From Prauserella endophytica (GTDB lineage: Bacteria > Actinomycetota > Actinomycetes > Mycobacteriales > Pseudonocardiaceae), in assembly GCF_005146945.1 (NCBI RefSeq), contig NZ_SWMS01000011.1:186001-250000 (forward strand): DNA of 64,000 nucleotides. The letters run 5' to 3'. This document shows positions 23,632 to 31,192 of the stretch, piece by piece; position 1 is the stretch's first letter, and every line of letters begins with the position of its first letter. The notes under the pieces are model-generated. The model made no database searches, was not told the origin of the DNA, and worked only from the letters and a program-made list of their open reading frames with translations. The position numbers and the translations under genes were made by a program.

Positions 23632-24912
23632 TCAGGTCAGTGCGGTGGCGCTCGGCTGCGGTCCGGTGGCCCGTTCGCGGCGCTGCACCCACAGGGTCAG
23701 CGAGGTCAGCACGATGCCCAGCACGCCAGCGGCGGTGAGGAAGCCGAACAACATGCCGTAGCCGCCGTGCGGGGCGGTGCCCGCGGCCGGGTCCCCGATC
23801 CACCAGGCGACGAGTCCGGGAAGGAACGCGTCCGGCAGGTAGGCGAGTCCCGAGGCGAGACCGATCACGCCGCCACGCTGCTCGGCGGGGATGCGTGCTT
23901 CGGTGACGCTCGCCCAGTAAACCCCACGGCTGGCGAACACCGCGAACGACAGCACGAACATCAGCGTGATCGCGACCCACTGCAGCGCGGGTGTCGCCGG
24001 GAGTACGAGCAGCAGTGCGACGCACACCGTCGCGCCGGCGAACGCCAGGCGGAGGAACCGCGGCGTCGACCGGGTGAGCTTGTCGACGGCGACCCCGCCG
24101 ATCGGGCCTGCCACGAACTGGAAGACGTAGGTCCGCACCACGCCGAGGACACCGACCAGCGCGGCCGTGACGCCGAAGTCGTGCTGCAGCAACGGGGAGA
24201 AGTAGCCGAGCGTGGTGTAGAAGCAGTACATCAGCATGATCGAGCCGCCGAGCAGCCACGTGTACTTGTTCCGTGCGGCCGCTGCCAGCTGCCGCAGCGA
24301 GAGGGCCGAACGCTCGCCATCGGGGGCGCGGTCGGCCTGGCCCCGCAGCGCGAACCAGATCAGCACCGCCAGCACCAGACACAGGACACCGTAGATCGCG
24401 ATGAGGGCGAGCACGCCGACCGTGGGAGCGAGCAGGGTGCCGACCAGCAGGACGCCGACCGCGCTGATCACCGTCGAGGTGACCCCGCGGATCGCCTCCA
24501 GGAAACCGAAAAGCCTGCCCTGTTGTTCGGTGGAGCCGAACGAACCCACCGCCTTCACCAGCGCGGGCCAGTAGAGCGCCATTCCCGCGAACGCCATCGC
24601 GATGTGCGCGAGCAGTGTCGTGAGGTAGCCGGGCGAGACGGTCAGCGCCAGGTCGGCGATACCGGTGATCACCAGCGCCGCCACGATCAGCGCGCGTGGG
24701 GAGAACCGGTCGGCGAACCAGCCGCCGACGAAATACATCACGGCGGCGACCGCGCCGAACACGGACATGATCCCGCCGTATTCCTGCGCGGTGAGTCCGA
24801 GCGCCTGATAGGTCGGCTCCAGGAAGACGAACCTGATGTAGGCGACCTGGAAGATGATCCCACCGGACACACACAGCAAGAGGTAGCTCATCCACCTCCG
24901 CACACCGCTCAA
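23632..24912 (-). CDS. MFS transporter heading the GlpP-associated operon
   Basis: The 426-residue permease has twelve predicted helices in two halves and MFS loop motifs (GGWFADRFSPRALI after helix 2, GGVAVDKLTR in the second half). It would import the polyol or sugar handled by the downstream SDR, oxidase and kinase. I chose the TTG at 24912, with GAGG eight bases upstream and a start at SGVRRWMSYLLL; the GTG at 24921 and ATG at 24882 are alternatives. A leader of about 110 bases containing an intrinsic terminator lies between promoter and gene. Confidence 0.78.
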   Translation of the reverse strand: MSGVRRWMSYLLLCVSGGIIFQVAYIRFVFLEPTYQALGLTAQEYGGIMSVFGAVAAVMYFVGGWFADRFSPRALIVAALVITGIADLALTVSPGYLTTLLAHIAMAFAGMALYWPALVKAVGSFGSTEQQGRLFGFLEAIRGVTSTVISAVGVLLVGTLLAPTVGVLALIAIYGVLCLVLAVLIWFALRGQADRAPDGERSALSLRQLAAAARNKYTWLLGGSIMLMYCFYTTLGYFSPLLQHDFGVTAALVGVLGVVRTYVFQFVAGPIGGVAVDKLTRSTPRFLRLAFAGATVCVALLLVLPATPALQWVAITLMFVLSFAVFASRGVYWASVTEARIPAEQRGGVIGLASGLAYLPDAFLPGLVAWWIGDPAAGTAPHGGYGMLFGFLTAAGVLGIVLTSLTLWVQRRERATGPQPSATALT

Positions 24913-24943
24913 CGCAACCACCTCACCGTGGAATTCCGGGCAC

Positions 24944-24992
24944 AAAAAAAGAGAACAGTATTCCCCGCGGGCGAAAGGGGTTACTGTTCTCT
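24944..24992 (-). terminator. Intrinsic terminator (attenuator) in the leader of the MFS operon
   Basis: On the minus strand AGAGAACAGTA (24992-24982) and TACTGTTCTCT form an 11-bp stem, continued after a small internal loop by CCCC/GGGG, and the stem is followed directly by seven T residues (24950-24944). A T-tract terminator is rare in this G+C-rich DNA, and it lies between a promoter and the first gene of the operon rather than at its end. Confidence 0.8.
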
Positions 24993-25006
24993 GAGTCTCT
25001 AGTAAC
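24980..25006 (-). promoter_or_regulatory. Alternative antiterminator pairing in the same leader
   Basis: GTTACT (minus strand, 25006-25001) can pair with AGTAAC (24985-24980), which is part of the terminator's left arm. The two structures are mutually exclusive. The intervening leader contains the repeats AGAGA-CTC-AGAGAA. This is the layout expected for a protein-controlled antiterminator, probably GlpP. Confidence 0.55.
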
Positions 25007-25031
25007 GCGATATTCGGTTGTGATCGACCGC

Positions 25032-25061
25032 AACGTAACCAAGCCCGTCCCGCCGTGTCAA
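25032..25061 (-). promoter_or_regulatory. Promoter of the MFS/SDR/oxidase/kinase operon
   Basis: A consensus TTGACA (minus strand, 25061-25056) and TACGTT (25037-25032) are 18 bases apart, placing the transcription start about 30 bases before the terminator hairpin. Confidence 0.6.
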
Positions 25062-25162
25062 GTCCGCTGTGTGCCCGCCGAGGCGTGGTGTACGGTTCCG
25101 TGCGCCCGAGCCGGTGCCACCCAGGCTCCGCCATCGAGACGCGACCAGGAGGAACGGAACTG

Positions 25163-25768
25163 ATGCGCGAGCGACTCCTTGGCATCTGCTCCGCTGGCGT
25201 GCTGTTGCTCACCACCGCCTGCGACGGCAGCGAGGAGGGCGCGGCGCCCGCCGAGCGCCCGAGCCGGCCCTCGGCGACGCAGACCAGCGCCGGTGCGACC
25301 GGGGCCACGCAGGACCACAACCGGAGCGATCTGGAGTTCGCCAGGGAGATGGTGGCGCATCACGCGCAGGCCGAGGTGGTCGCCGAACTCGCGCTCGAGC
25401 GTGCCTCCGATCCGGAGGTGAAGGATCTCGCGGAGCGGATCAAAGCGGCCCAGAGCCCCGAGAAGAAGCAGATCATGGATCTGCTTCTGATGTGGGGCGA
25501 GGACGTGGAAGTGACCGGCAGCGGTGGCGGGCACGACCATTCGCACCTGATGAGCGAGGAAGCGTTCCAGCAACTGCACCAGGCGAGGAGCGCGGAGTTC
25601 GACGAGCTGTGGCTGCGGTCGATGATCGAGCACCACGAGAACGCCGTCGAGCTGGCCGAGGCACAGCTCAGGGATGGCAGCGACTCGCTGGCGAAGCTCT
25701 TCGCCCAGACCATCGTCGACCGGCAACGCGCCGAGGTCACGGAGATGACGGCCCTGCTGCAGCGGTGA
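25163..25768 (+). CDS. DUF305 lipoprotein
   Basis: The 201-residue protein begins with a lipoprotein signal peptide ending in LLTTAC, with Cys20 as the lipidation site, then an Ala/Pro/Ser-rich linker. The DUF305 ferritin-like four-helix domain follows, with its His-rich motifs FAREMVAHHAQAEVV near residue 65, HDHSHL near 125 and SMIEHHENAVELAE near 150. Such proteins are extracytoplasmic and often linked to copper or other metals. The ATG was chosen for AGGAGG ten bases upstream. It is divergent from the MFS operon. Confidence 0.86.
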   Translation: MRERLLGICSAGVLLLTTACDGSEEGAAPAERPSRPSATQTSAGATGATQDHNRSDLEFAREMVAHHAQAEVVAELALERASDPEVKDLAERIKAAQSPEKKQIMDLLLMWGEDVEVTGSGGGHDHSHLMSEEAFQQLHQARSAEFDELWLRSMIEHHENAVELAEAQLRDGSDSLAKLFAQTIVDRQRAEVTEMTALLQR

Positions 25769-26053
25769 CGCCTCAGCCCGCGGCGGCCAGCACCTCGCCG
25801 ATCTCGCGACCGGCCTGCCTCAGCGCGCTCAGGGCCTCCACCGAGCCGTTGCGCGCCAGCGTCGCGCGACGTCCACTCCCGACTCGACGGCGAAGCCGCG
25901 AGGCCTGGGGCCGCCTCACTGGGGGAGCCGCGAGCACGTCGTCACCGCCGAAACGCGCCTCGGTGGTCCCTTTCGACTGCGAGGGCGACCATTTCGGGCC
26001 GTCGCGACGAACCCGCGTGAATGGGAACGAGTCGCCACCGCGCCTCACCTGCC
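25769..26053. other. Intergenic stretch with a possible gene fragment
   Basis: On the minus strand, 25865-25773 encodes SVEALSALRQAGREIGEVLAAAG before a stop, which resembles the C-terminal helix of an IclR-type regulator, but nothing upstream in any frame supports the rest of such a gene. It may be a remnant or chance. Otherwise I see nothing in these 285 bases. Confidence 0.25.
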
Positions 26054-27337
26054 TCACGACGTCGGCAGCACGAACGCCAGGCAGGTCACGACCGGGGCGA
26101 TCACGATGAGCGAGAAGCCCCAGCGCAGCAGCTGCCGGAAGACGCGGTCGCGTTGGGGCGCGGGCGTGTTGGCCACGACGAGCGCCCCGGTGGACGACAG
26201 CGGACTCGCGTCCACGACCAGCGACGAGATCGCGAGCGCGGTGATCAACGCCGTGGCGCTGAGCGTGCTGTCGGCCAGCAACGGCACCGCCAGCGGGATG
26301 AGGGCGCCCAGCATGCCGATCGTCGAGGCGAAGGCCGAGCCGAGCGCGCCGATGCCGCAGATGATCAGCGCGCCCAGTATCGGCGCACCGACGGCGGCGA
26401 CCCCGCGGCCGAGGTAGTCGAGCGTGCCGAGTGACTGCAGCAGGTTGACGTAGGTCAGTGTGCCGCACACGAGCAACACGGTCGGCCACGCGACCTGGTG
26501 CACGGCCTGCCTGCCCACCGACGGCCGCGCGACCGACAGTGCCACGGCGACCGTCATCGCCAGCACGCCGATGTTCACCTCGAACGCTAGCGCGCCGACG
26601 GCGAGCACGACCAGGCCGACGAGGGTGGCCACGCGGTGCCGGTCCAGGTCGGCTTCGGCTTCGGGTTCGTCCGGGGACTCGGCCACCGCCACGCCACCAC
26701 CGACGCGTTCCGGCACCGCGGTCCTCACCCCGACGAGCCGCAGCCCGCCGAAGAGGACGAACCCGGCCACCCCGAGCGCCAGATTGAAGGCCAGCGATCC
26801 CGCGAAAAGCAGGACCGGATCGATCGCGAGGCCGTTGCGCTCGACGACGGCGTTGCTGAGGCTGCCGAGCACACTGCTCGGTGCGAGGCCACCGGCCGCG
26901 CCTCCGTTGACGACCATCAGCCCCATCAGCAACGGCTTGATGTCGTAGCGGCGCGCGAACTCCAGCGCCACGGGCGCGAGCACGGCGATCACGGCGACCA
27001 GCGGCGCCCCCGCCATGGCCAGCAGCCCGGTCACCACGAACATCACCCACGGCACGAGCACGAGCCGTCCCCGGACCATCCGCACTCCCGCGGAGGTGAG
27101 CCACGTGATCGTGCCGTTGTCGCGGGCGATGGCGAACAGGTACGTGACACCGACCAGGGTGAGGAACAGCTCGCTGGGAAATCCCTCGGTGATCACCTCG
27201 TCCACCGGGACACCGGCGACGAGGGTGCCGACCGCGAACGCGGCGACGAACGCCACCGACCCCATGTTGACGTCGAGCGCGGTGGTGATCGCGAAGACCA
27301 CCAGCAGACCGATCAGCGCGACGAGTTCGATGGGCAT
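26054..27337 (-). CDS. SLC13/MatC-like organic anion permease
   Basis: The 427-residue polytopic protein has two homologous membrane halves separated by an acidic linker (SPDEPEAEADLDRHR, about residue 225), and family landmarks VGVTYLFAIARDNGTITWL and LAISSLVVDASPLSSTGAL. It resembles the permease at 2702-4075. It is the second gene of an operon behind the DctA-type carrier, three bases apart, under the GTGGTA operator. Together they would import carboxylates, and possibly C3 sulfonates, for the pathway encoded to the right. Confidence 0.75.
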   Translation of the reverse strand: MPIELVALIGLLVVFAITTALDVNMGSVAFVAAFAVGTLVAGVPVDEVITEGFPSELFLTLVGVTYLFAIARDNGTITWLTSAGVRMVRGRLVLVPWVMFVVTGLLAMAGAPLVAVIAVLAPVALEFARRYDIKPLLMGLMVVNGGAAGGLAPSSVLGSLSNAVVERNGLAIDPVLLFAGSLAFNLALGVAGFVLFGGLRLVGVRTAVPERVGGGVAVAESPDEPEAEADLDRHRVATLVGLVVLAVGALAFEVNIGVLAMTVAVALSVARPSVGRQAVHQVAWPTVLLVCGTLTYVNLLQSLGTLDYLGRGVAAVGAPILGALIICGIGALGSAFASTIGMLGALIPLAVPLLADSTLSATALITALAISSLVVDASPLSSTGALVVANTPAPQRDRVFRQLLRWGFSLIVIAPVVTCLAFVLPTS

Positions 27338-27340
27338 CGC

Positions 27341-28648
27341 TCAAACCTCCCTTGGCTGGGCGCCCGACAGCACGGACCGGGCCTGCTGGACGTCGAAGTC
27401 GCGCTCCCACCGGGAGACCACGATGGTCGCCGCGAGGTTGCCGACCAGGTTGGTCAGGGCACGCGCCTCGTTCATGAAGCGGTCGATGCCGATGATCAGT
27501 GCGATGCCGGCCACCGGGATGGTGTGCACCGCGGAGAGCGTCGCCGCGAGCACCGCGAGCGCGGCGCCCGTCACCCCCGCGCCGCCCTTCGCCGAGATCA
27601 CCAGCACGCCGAGCAGCAGGATCTGGTCGCCCAGCGAGAGGTCGATGTCCAGGGCCTGCGCGATGAACAGCGAGGTCATGGTCAGGTAGATCGCGGCGCC
27701 GTCGAGGTTGAACGAGTACCCGGACGGGATGGTCAGGTTGACCACCGACCGCCCGCAACCCATGCGCCGCAGCTTCTCCATCGACTGCGGCAGCACGGTT
27801 TCCGTGGACGTCGTCGCGAGCACCACGAGCAGCTCCTGCCGGAAGTAGCGCAGCAGCCGCCACAGCGACACCCCGCAGAGCCGCAGCACCAGGGCGAGCA
27901 CGCCGAACACGAACAGCACGCAGGTCACGTAGAAGCAGGCCATGAGCGCGCCGAGCCTGCCCAGCGTCTCGGCCCCGTACTTGCCGGTGGTGAACGCGAC
28001 CGCGCCGAACGCGCCGACGGGCGCGAAGTACATCACCACGCGCAGGATCGTGAAGAAGACGTGCTGCAGGGACTCCAGCCCGGTGCGCAGCGTCGCGCCG
28101 CGCTCGCCGAGCAGGGTGAGCGCGACGCCGAACAGGATCGCGAACACCAGTACCTGCAGGATGTTGCCGTCGGCGAAGGCGCCGACGACGCTGTCCGGCA
28201 CAACGCTCTCCAGCAGGCCGCCCATCCCACTCGGCGTCTCGTCGGTCGCGGGGATCTCCTGCCCGCTCAGCGTCGCCGGGTCGATGTTCAGGCCGGCGCC
28301 CGGCTGGAAGACGTCGGCCACCACCAGCCCGAGCGTCAGCGCGAGCAGTGTCATGCACTGGAAGTAGACGAGCGCCTTGACCCCGACCCTGCCCACCTTG
28401 CGCAGGCTGGTCGCCGAGGAGATGCCCAGCACCACCGTGACGAACACGATGGGCGTGATGATCATCTTGATCAGGCTGATGAAGATGTCGCCAGCCGGTT
28501 TGAACGCCTCGCCGACGCCCGGCGCCACCAGCCCGAGCAGCGCGCCGGCGAGCACCGCGACGAGAACCCAGAAGTACAGCTGGCGGGACACGGTTCGCCA
28601 GCGCGAGCGAAGCCCCGAGCTTGCGGAACCCCGTTGTACCGCGGTCAT
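27341..28648 (-). CDS. DctA/GltP-type dicarboxylate:cation symporter
   Basis: The 435-residue carrier has eight membrane helices and two re-entrant loops. The family signatures are present: the serine-rich hairpin region (TTSTETVLPQS), the motif IPSGYSFNLDGAAIYL, and the substrate-binding IDRFMNEARALTNLVGN near the C-terminus. It transports C4-dicarboxylates or acidic amino acids with H+ or Na+. The ATG at 28648 has AGGGAGG five bases upstream. The promoter region contains an operator like those of the neighbouring GntR gene. Confidence 0.86.
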   Translation of the reverse strand: MTAVQRGSASSGLRSRWRTVSRQLYFWVLVAVLAGALLGLVAPGVGEAFKPAGDIFISLIKMIITPIVFVTVVLGISSATSLRKVGRVGVKALVYFQCMTLLALTLGLVVADVFQPGAGLNIDPATLSGQEIPATDETPSGMGGLLESVVPDSVVGAFADGNILQVLVFAILFGVALTLLGERGATLRTGLESLQHVFFTILRVVMYFAPVGAFGAVAFTTGKYGAETLGRLGALMACFYVTCVLFVFGVLALVLRLCGVSLWRLLRYFRQELLVVLATTSTETVLPQSMEKLRRMGCGRSVVNLTIPSGYSFNLDGAAIYLTMTSLFIAQALDIDLSLGDQILLLGVLVISAKGGAGVTGAALAVLAATLSAVHTIPVAGIALIIGIDRFMNEARALTNLVGNLAATIVVSRWERDFDVQQARSVLSGAQPREV

Positions 28649-28661
28649 CCGATCCTCCCTC

Positions 28662-28681
28662 GTGGTAAGAGGTCGTACCAC
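28662..28681. promoter_or_regulatory. GntR operator A, upstream of the DctA operon
   Basis: GTGGTA and TACCAC are inverted around eight bases. Read on the minus strand it gives TGGTACGACCTCT, matching operators B and C in 12 of 13 positions or nearly so. Confidence 0.6.
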
Positions 28682-28772
28682 TGAGGGTTGTACCCTGCCG
28701 AGCTCGGCGGTGACAAGCCTCACTCAGCCGGGTCGGTCGCCCGCGCGCTGCCTGAAGTGCGAAAACGAGGAA

Positions 28773-29525
28773 CTAATTCTCGCGAACAGTCCTTTGTGGA
28801 TCCATCTTCTCGTCGTGCAGCCTGGACATGGCCGCCTTGCGCGCGCCGTTGATGTGCGCCTTCACCGCACGCCGTGCCGCGGCCTGATCACCAGCCAGCA
28901 GCGCGTCGAGGATGCGGCGGTGGTCGACCCTGGACTTCTCCAGCCGGCCAGGTACTCGCAGCGTCGTCTCCATACCGCGGGCCAGGATCTCCTGCAGCAC
29001 CGTGAGCGTCCGCATCATGAACCGGTTGCCCGCCGCCTCGACGATGCGCATGTGGAACGCGGCGTCGAGCTCCTGCAGCTTGCCCCAGTCGACCGGGTCC
29101 TCGCGGGTCGCGGCGTCGAGTCGCTCGTAGGTCTCCCTGACCGCGGCGAGCTTCTCGGCGTCGCCGTTGCTCGCCGCCCACGCGGCCGCGGGAAGTTCCA
29201 GCACCTCCCGCATGTCGAACAGCTCGGCGAGGCTCATCTCCTCGGTGAGCATCGCCTGGCGCAGCGTCCGCGTGGTCGCGGGGTCGGCCACGAAGACGCC
29301 TGCCCCGTGCCGGACCTCCACGTGCCCCTGCGCCTTGAGCGAGCGCAGGGCCTCGCGCAGCGACGGCCTGCTGACGCCGAGCAACGCGGCCAGCTCCCGC
29401 TCCGGCGGCAGCCGGTCACCCGGACGCAGCCGCTCATCGGCGATGACCTCGAGAATCTGCCCGGAGATCCGGTCCGACACCATGCCCCGGTCCAACGGCG
29501 TCCACATCTTCGCGTCAGTGCCCAC
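28773..29525 (-). CDS. FadR-type GntR-family regulator of the sulfonate-like cluster
   Basis: The 250-residue protein has a GntR winged helix-turn-helix (LRPGDRLPPERELAALLGVSR, residues about 33-55, then PSLREALRSLKAQG) and an FCD ligand domain (ELFDMREVLE, FHMRIVEAAGN, DHRRILDALLAGD). The GTG start has GGGGAG six bases upstream. It is divergent from the SuyA-like operon. Matching operator sequences precede its own gene, that operon and the DctA operon, so it probably autoregulates and controls uptake and catabolism together. Confidence 0.85.
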   Translation of the reverse strand: MGTDAKMWTPLDRGMVSDRISGQILEVIADERLRPGDRLPPERELAALLGVSRPSLREALRSLKAQGHVEVRHGAGVFVADPATTRTLRQAMLTEEMSLAELFDMREVLELPAAAWAASNGDAEKLAAVRETYERLDAATREDPVDWGKLQELDAAFHMRIVEAAGNRFMMRTLTVLQEILARGMETTLRVPGRLEKSRVDHRRILDALLAGDQAAARRAVKAHINGARKAAMSRLHDEKMDPQRTVREN

Positions 29526-29551
29526 GACCAGCTCCCCACAAGTGACCTCTT

Positions 29552-29569
29552 TGGTAAGACCACTTTACC
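29552..29569. promoter_or_regulatory. GntR operator B, upstream of the regulator gene
   Basis: TGGTAAGACCACTTTACC: the half TGGTAAGACC(A/T)CT is shared with operators A and C, and GGTAA/TTACC adds an inner dyad. It lies 27 bases before the regulator GTG. Confidence 0.6.
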
Positions 29570-29639
29570 TCTGTTGCGATCCAGGCGCGAAGACCCCCTT
29601 GTCCGGCACGCTTCGCCGGGTTACCGTCGTCCGGGAAAA

Positions 29640-29652
29640 TGGTAAGACCTCT
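29640..29652 (+). promoter_or_regulatory. GntR operator C, upstream of the SuyA-like gene
   Basis: TGGTAAGACCTCT ends six bases before the AGGGAG ribosome binding site of the first gene of the operon, so a bound regulator would block transcription. Confidence 0.6.
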
Positions 29653-29667
29653 AGCCAAGGGAGAGAC

Positions 29668-29976
29668 ATGGCGCAGGCAACCGGCTTGCCGGGCTATCTC
29701 GCCCACCACGACGGAGACCTGGTGGCGGTCGCGGTACGCGACCTGGAGCCGGGTCCGGTCGAGGGCGGATACCTTCGCGGTCCGGAGAACGTGACGATCG
29801 AACTGCTCGAACCGGTGCCGCTGGGGCACAAACTGGCGCTCACGGACATCGCCGAGGGCCAGGACGTGATCGAGTACGGACAGCGGGTCGGCATCGCGAC
29901 CGCCGACATCCCCAAGGGCGGATACGTCCATGTGCACAACGTGAGGAGCGCGCGGTGGCAGAACAGCGTGGCCTGA
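29668..29976 (+). CDS. UxaA-family small subunit, SAF domain (SuyA-like sulfolactate sulfo-lyase subunit)
   Basis: The 102-residue protein is a single SAF domain, the N-terminal portion of altronate/galactarate dehydratases made as a separate chain. It has PLGHKLALTDIAEG near residue 53 and a C-terminal GYVHVHNVRS carrying the histidines that fit the Fe site. Split small/large subunits are found in altronate dehydratase relatives and in (2R)-3-sulfolactate sulfo-lyase SuyAB, which yields pyruvate and sulfite. The ribosome binding site is AGGGAG. It overlaps the large-subunit gene by 22 bases. The sulfonate assignment comes from the whole cluster. Confidence 0.75.
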   Translation: MAQATGLPGYLAHHDGDLVAVAVRDLEPGPVEGGYLRGPENVTIELLEPVPLGHKLALTDIAEGQDVIEYGQRVGIATADIPKGGYVHVHNVRSARWQNSVA

Positions 29977-31118
29977 CCGGGTTCCGCCGGGAGAACGGCG
30001 CGGTCGGCATCCGTAACCACACCATCATCCTGCCCGTCGACGACCTGTCGAACGCCGCCGCCGAGGCGGTCGCCGCCGTCGTGCCCGGCACGCTCGCGCT
30101 GCCGCACGCCTACGGCAGGCTGCAGTTCGGCCCCGACCTCGACCTGACCTTCCGCACGCTCATCGGCACCGGGTGCAACCCCAACGTCGCCTCTGTCGTG
30201 GTGATCGGGATCGAGCCGAACTGGACGGACAAGGTCGCCGACGGCATCGCCAAGACCGGCAAGAAGGTGCGGGCGTTCTCCATCGAACGCCACGGGGACC
30301 TCCGCACGATCGAGAGCGCCGCGCGCGCGGCGGCGGAGTTCCTGCGCGACGACTCCGAGAAGCGGCGCGAAGCCGTGCAGCGGCACGAGGTGATGCTGTC
30401 GATCAAGTGCGGCGAGTCCGACACCACCAGCGGCCTCGGCTCGTGCCCGACGACGTCCGAGGCCGTGGACCGCTGGGTGGATGCGGGCGGCACGGTGCTG
30501 TTCGGCGAGACCAGCGAGCTCACCGGGGGCGAGCACCTGATCGCGCAGCGCTGCGTCAACGACTCGGTGCGTGCCCGCTTCCAGGAGATCTACGACAACT
30601 ACATCGAGATGATCGAGCGCACCGGGGCGAACCTGCTCGGCTCGCAGCCGACACAGGGCAACATCCGCGGTGGCCTGTCGACCATCGAGGAGAAGGCGAT
30701 GGGCAACATCGCCAAGACCGGCAGCAAGCCGGTGGTCGGCGCGCTCGACTCGGCCGAGGCTCCGGCCTCCGGGCCCGGTCTGTACTTCATGGACACCTCG
30801 TCGGCCGCCGCCGAGTGCGTGACGCTCATGGCCGCCGCGGGCGCGGTGATCCACCTGTTCCCGACCGGACAGGGCAACGTGATCGGCAACCCGATCGAGC
30901 CGGTGGTCAAGCTCAGCGCCAACCCGCTCACCACCGAGACGATGTCGGAGCACATCGATCTGGACTGCTCGGGACTGCTGCGCCAGGAGTACGACCTCAC
31001 CTCGGCGGGTGACCAGCTGATGGAGGTCATCGACCGCACGATCAACGGCAGGCTCACGTGCGCAGAGTCGCTCGGCCACCGCGAGTTCGTGCTCACCAGG
31101 CTCTACCCCAGCGCCTGA
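29955..31118 (+). CDS. UxaA-family large subunit (SuyB-like sulfolactate sulfo-lyase subunit)
   Basis: The 387-residue protein is the catalytic part of the altronate dehydratase superfamily: FRRENGAVGIRNHTIILP at the start, LPHAYGRLQFG near residue 48, GTGCNPNVASVVVIG near 70, SIKCGESDTTSGLGSCPT near 150 and a conserved Cys in LDLDCSG-like context near 335. The GTGCNPN and LPHAYGRLQ forms differ from canonical UxaA/GarD and resemble SuyB-type enzymes, which eliminate sulfite from (R)-3-sulfolactate. The GTG start has GAGGAG six bases upstream. Alternative: a dehydratase for a sugar acid. Confidence 0.72.
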   Translation: MAEQRGLTGFRRENGAVGIRNHTIILPVDDLSNAAAEAVAAVVPGTLALPHAYGRLQFGPDLDLTFRTLIGTGCNPNVASVVVIGIEPNWTDKVADGIAKTGKKVRAFSIERHGDLRTIESAARAAAEFLRDDSEKRREAVQRHEVMLSIKCGESDTTSGLGSCPTTSEAVDRWVDAGGTVLFGETSELTGGEHLIAQRCVNDSVRARFQEIYDNYIEMIERTGANLLGSQPTQGNIRGGLSTIEEKAMGNIAKTGSKPVVGALDSAEAPASGPGLYFMDTSSAAAECVTLMAAAGAVIHLFPTGQGNVIGNPIEPVVKLSANPLTTETMSEHIDLDCSGLLRQEYDLTSAGDQLMEVIDRTINGRLTCAESLGHREFVLTRLYPSA

Positions 31119-31192
31119 GCGAAACCACCGCGGTCGCCGGGCCCGCCCGGCCCGGCGACCCGGTTTCCCCAACCGTCTCGAGAGGACAGACG

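Noticed and set aside
25773-28358. Very long minus-strand open frame through the two carrier genes
   Set aside because: It lies out of frame with the clear SLC13 and DctA genes and is Arg/Gly-rich low-complexity sequence, a by-product of high G+C content.
26636-28684. Long plus-strand open frame opposite DctA
   Set aside because: Composition is typical of an antisense shadow (His/Arg/Glu repeats), with no ribosome binding site.
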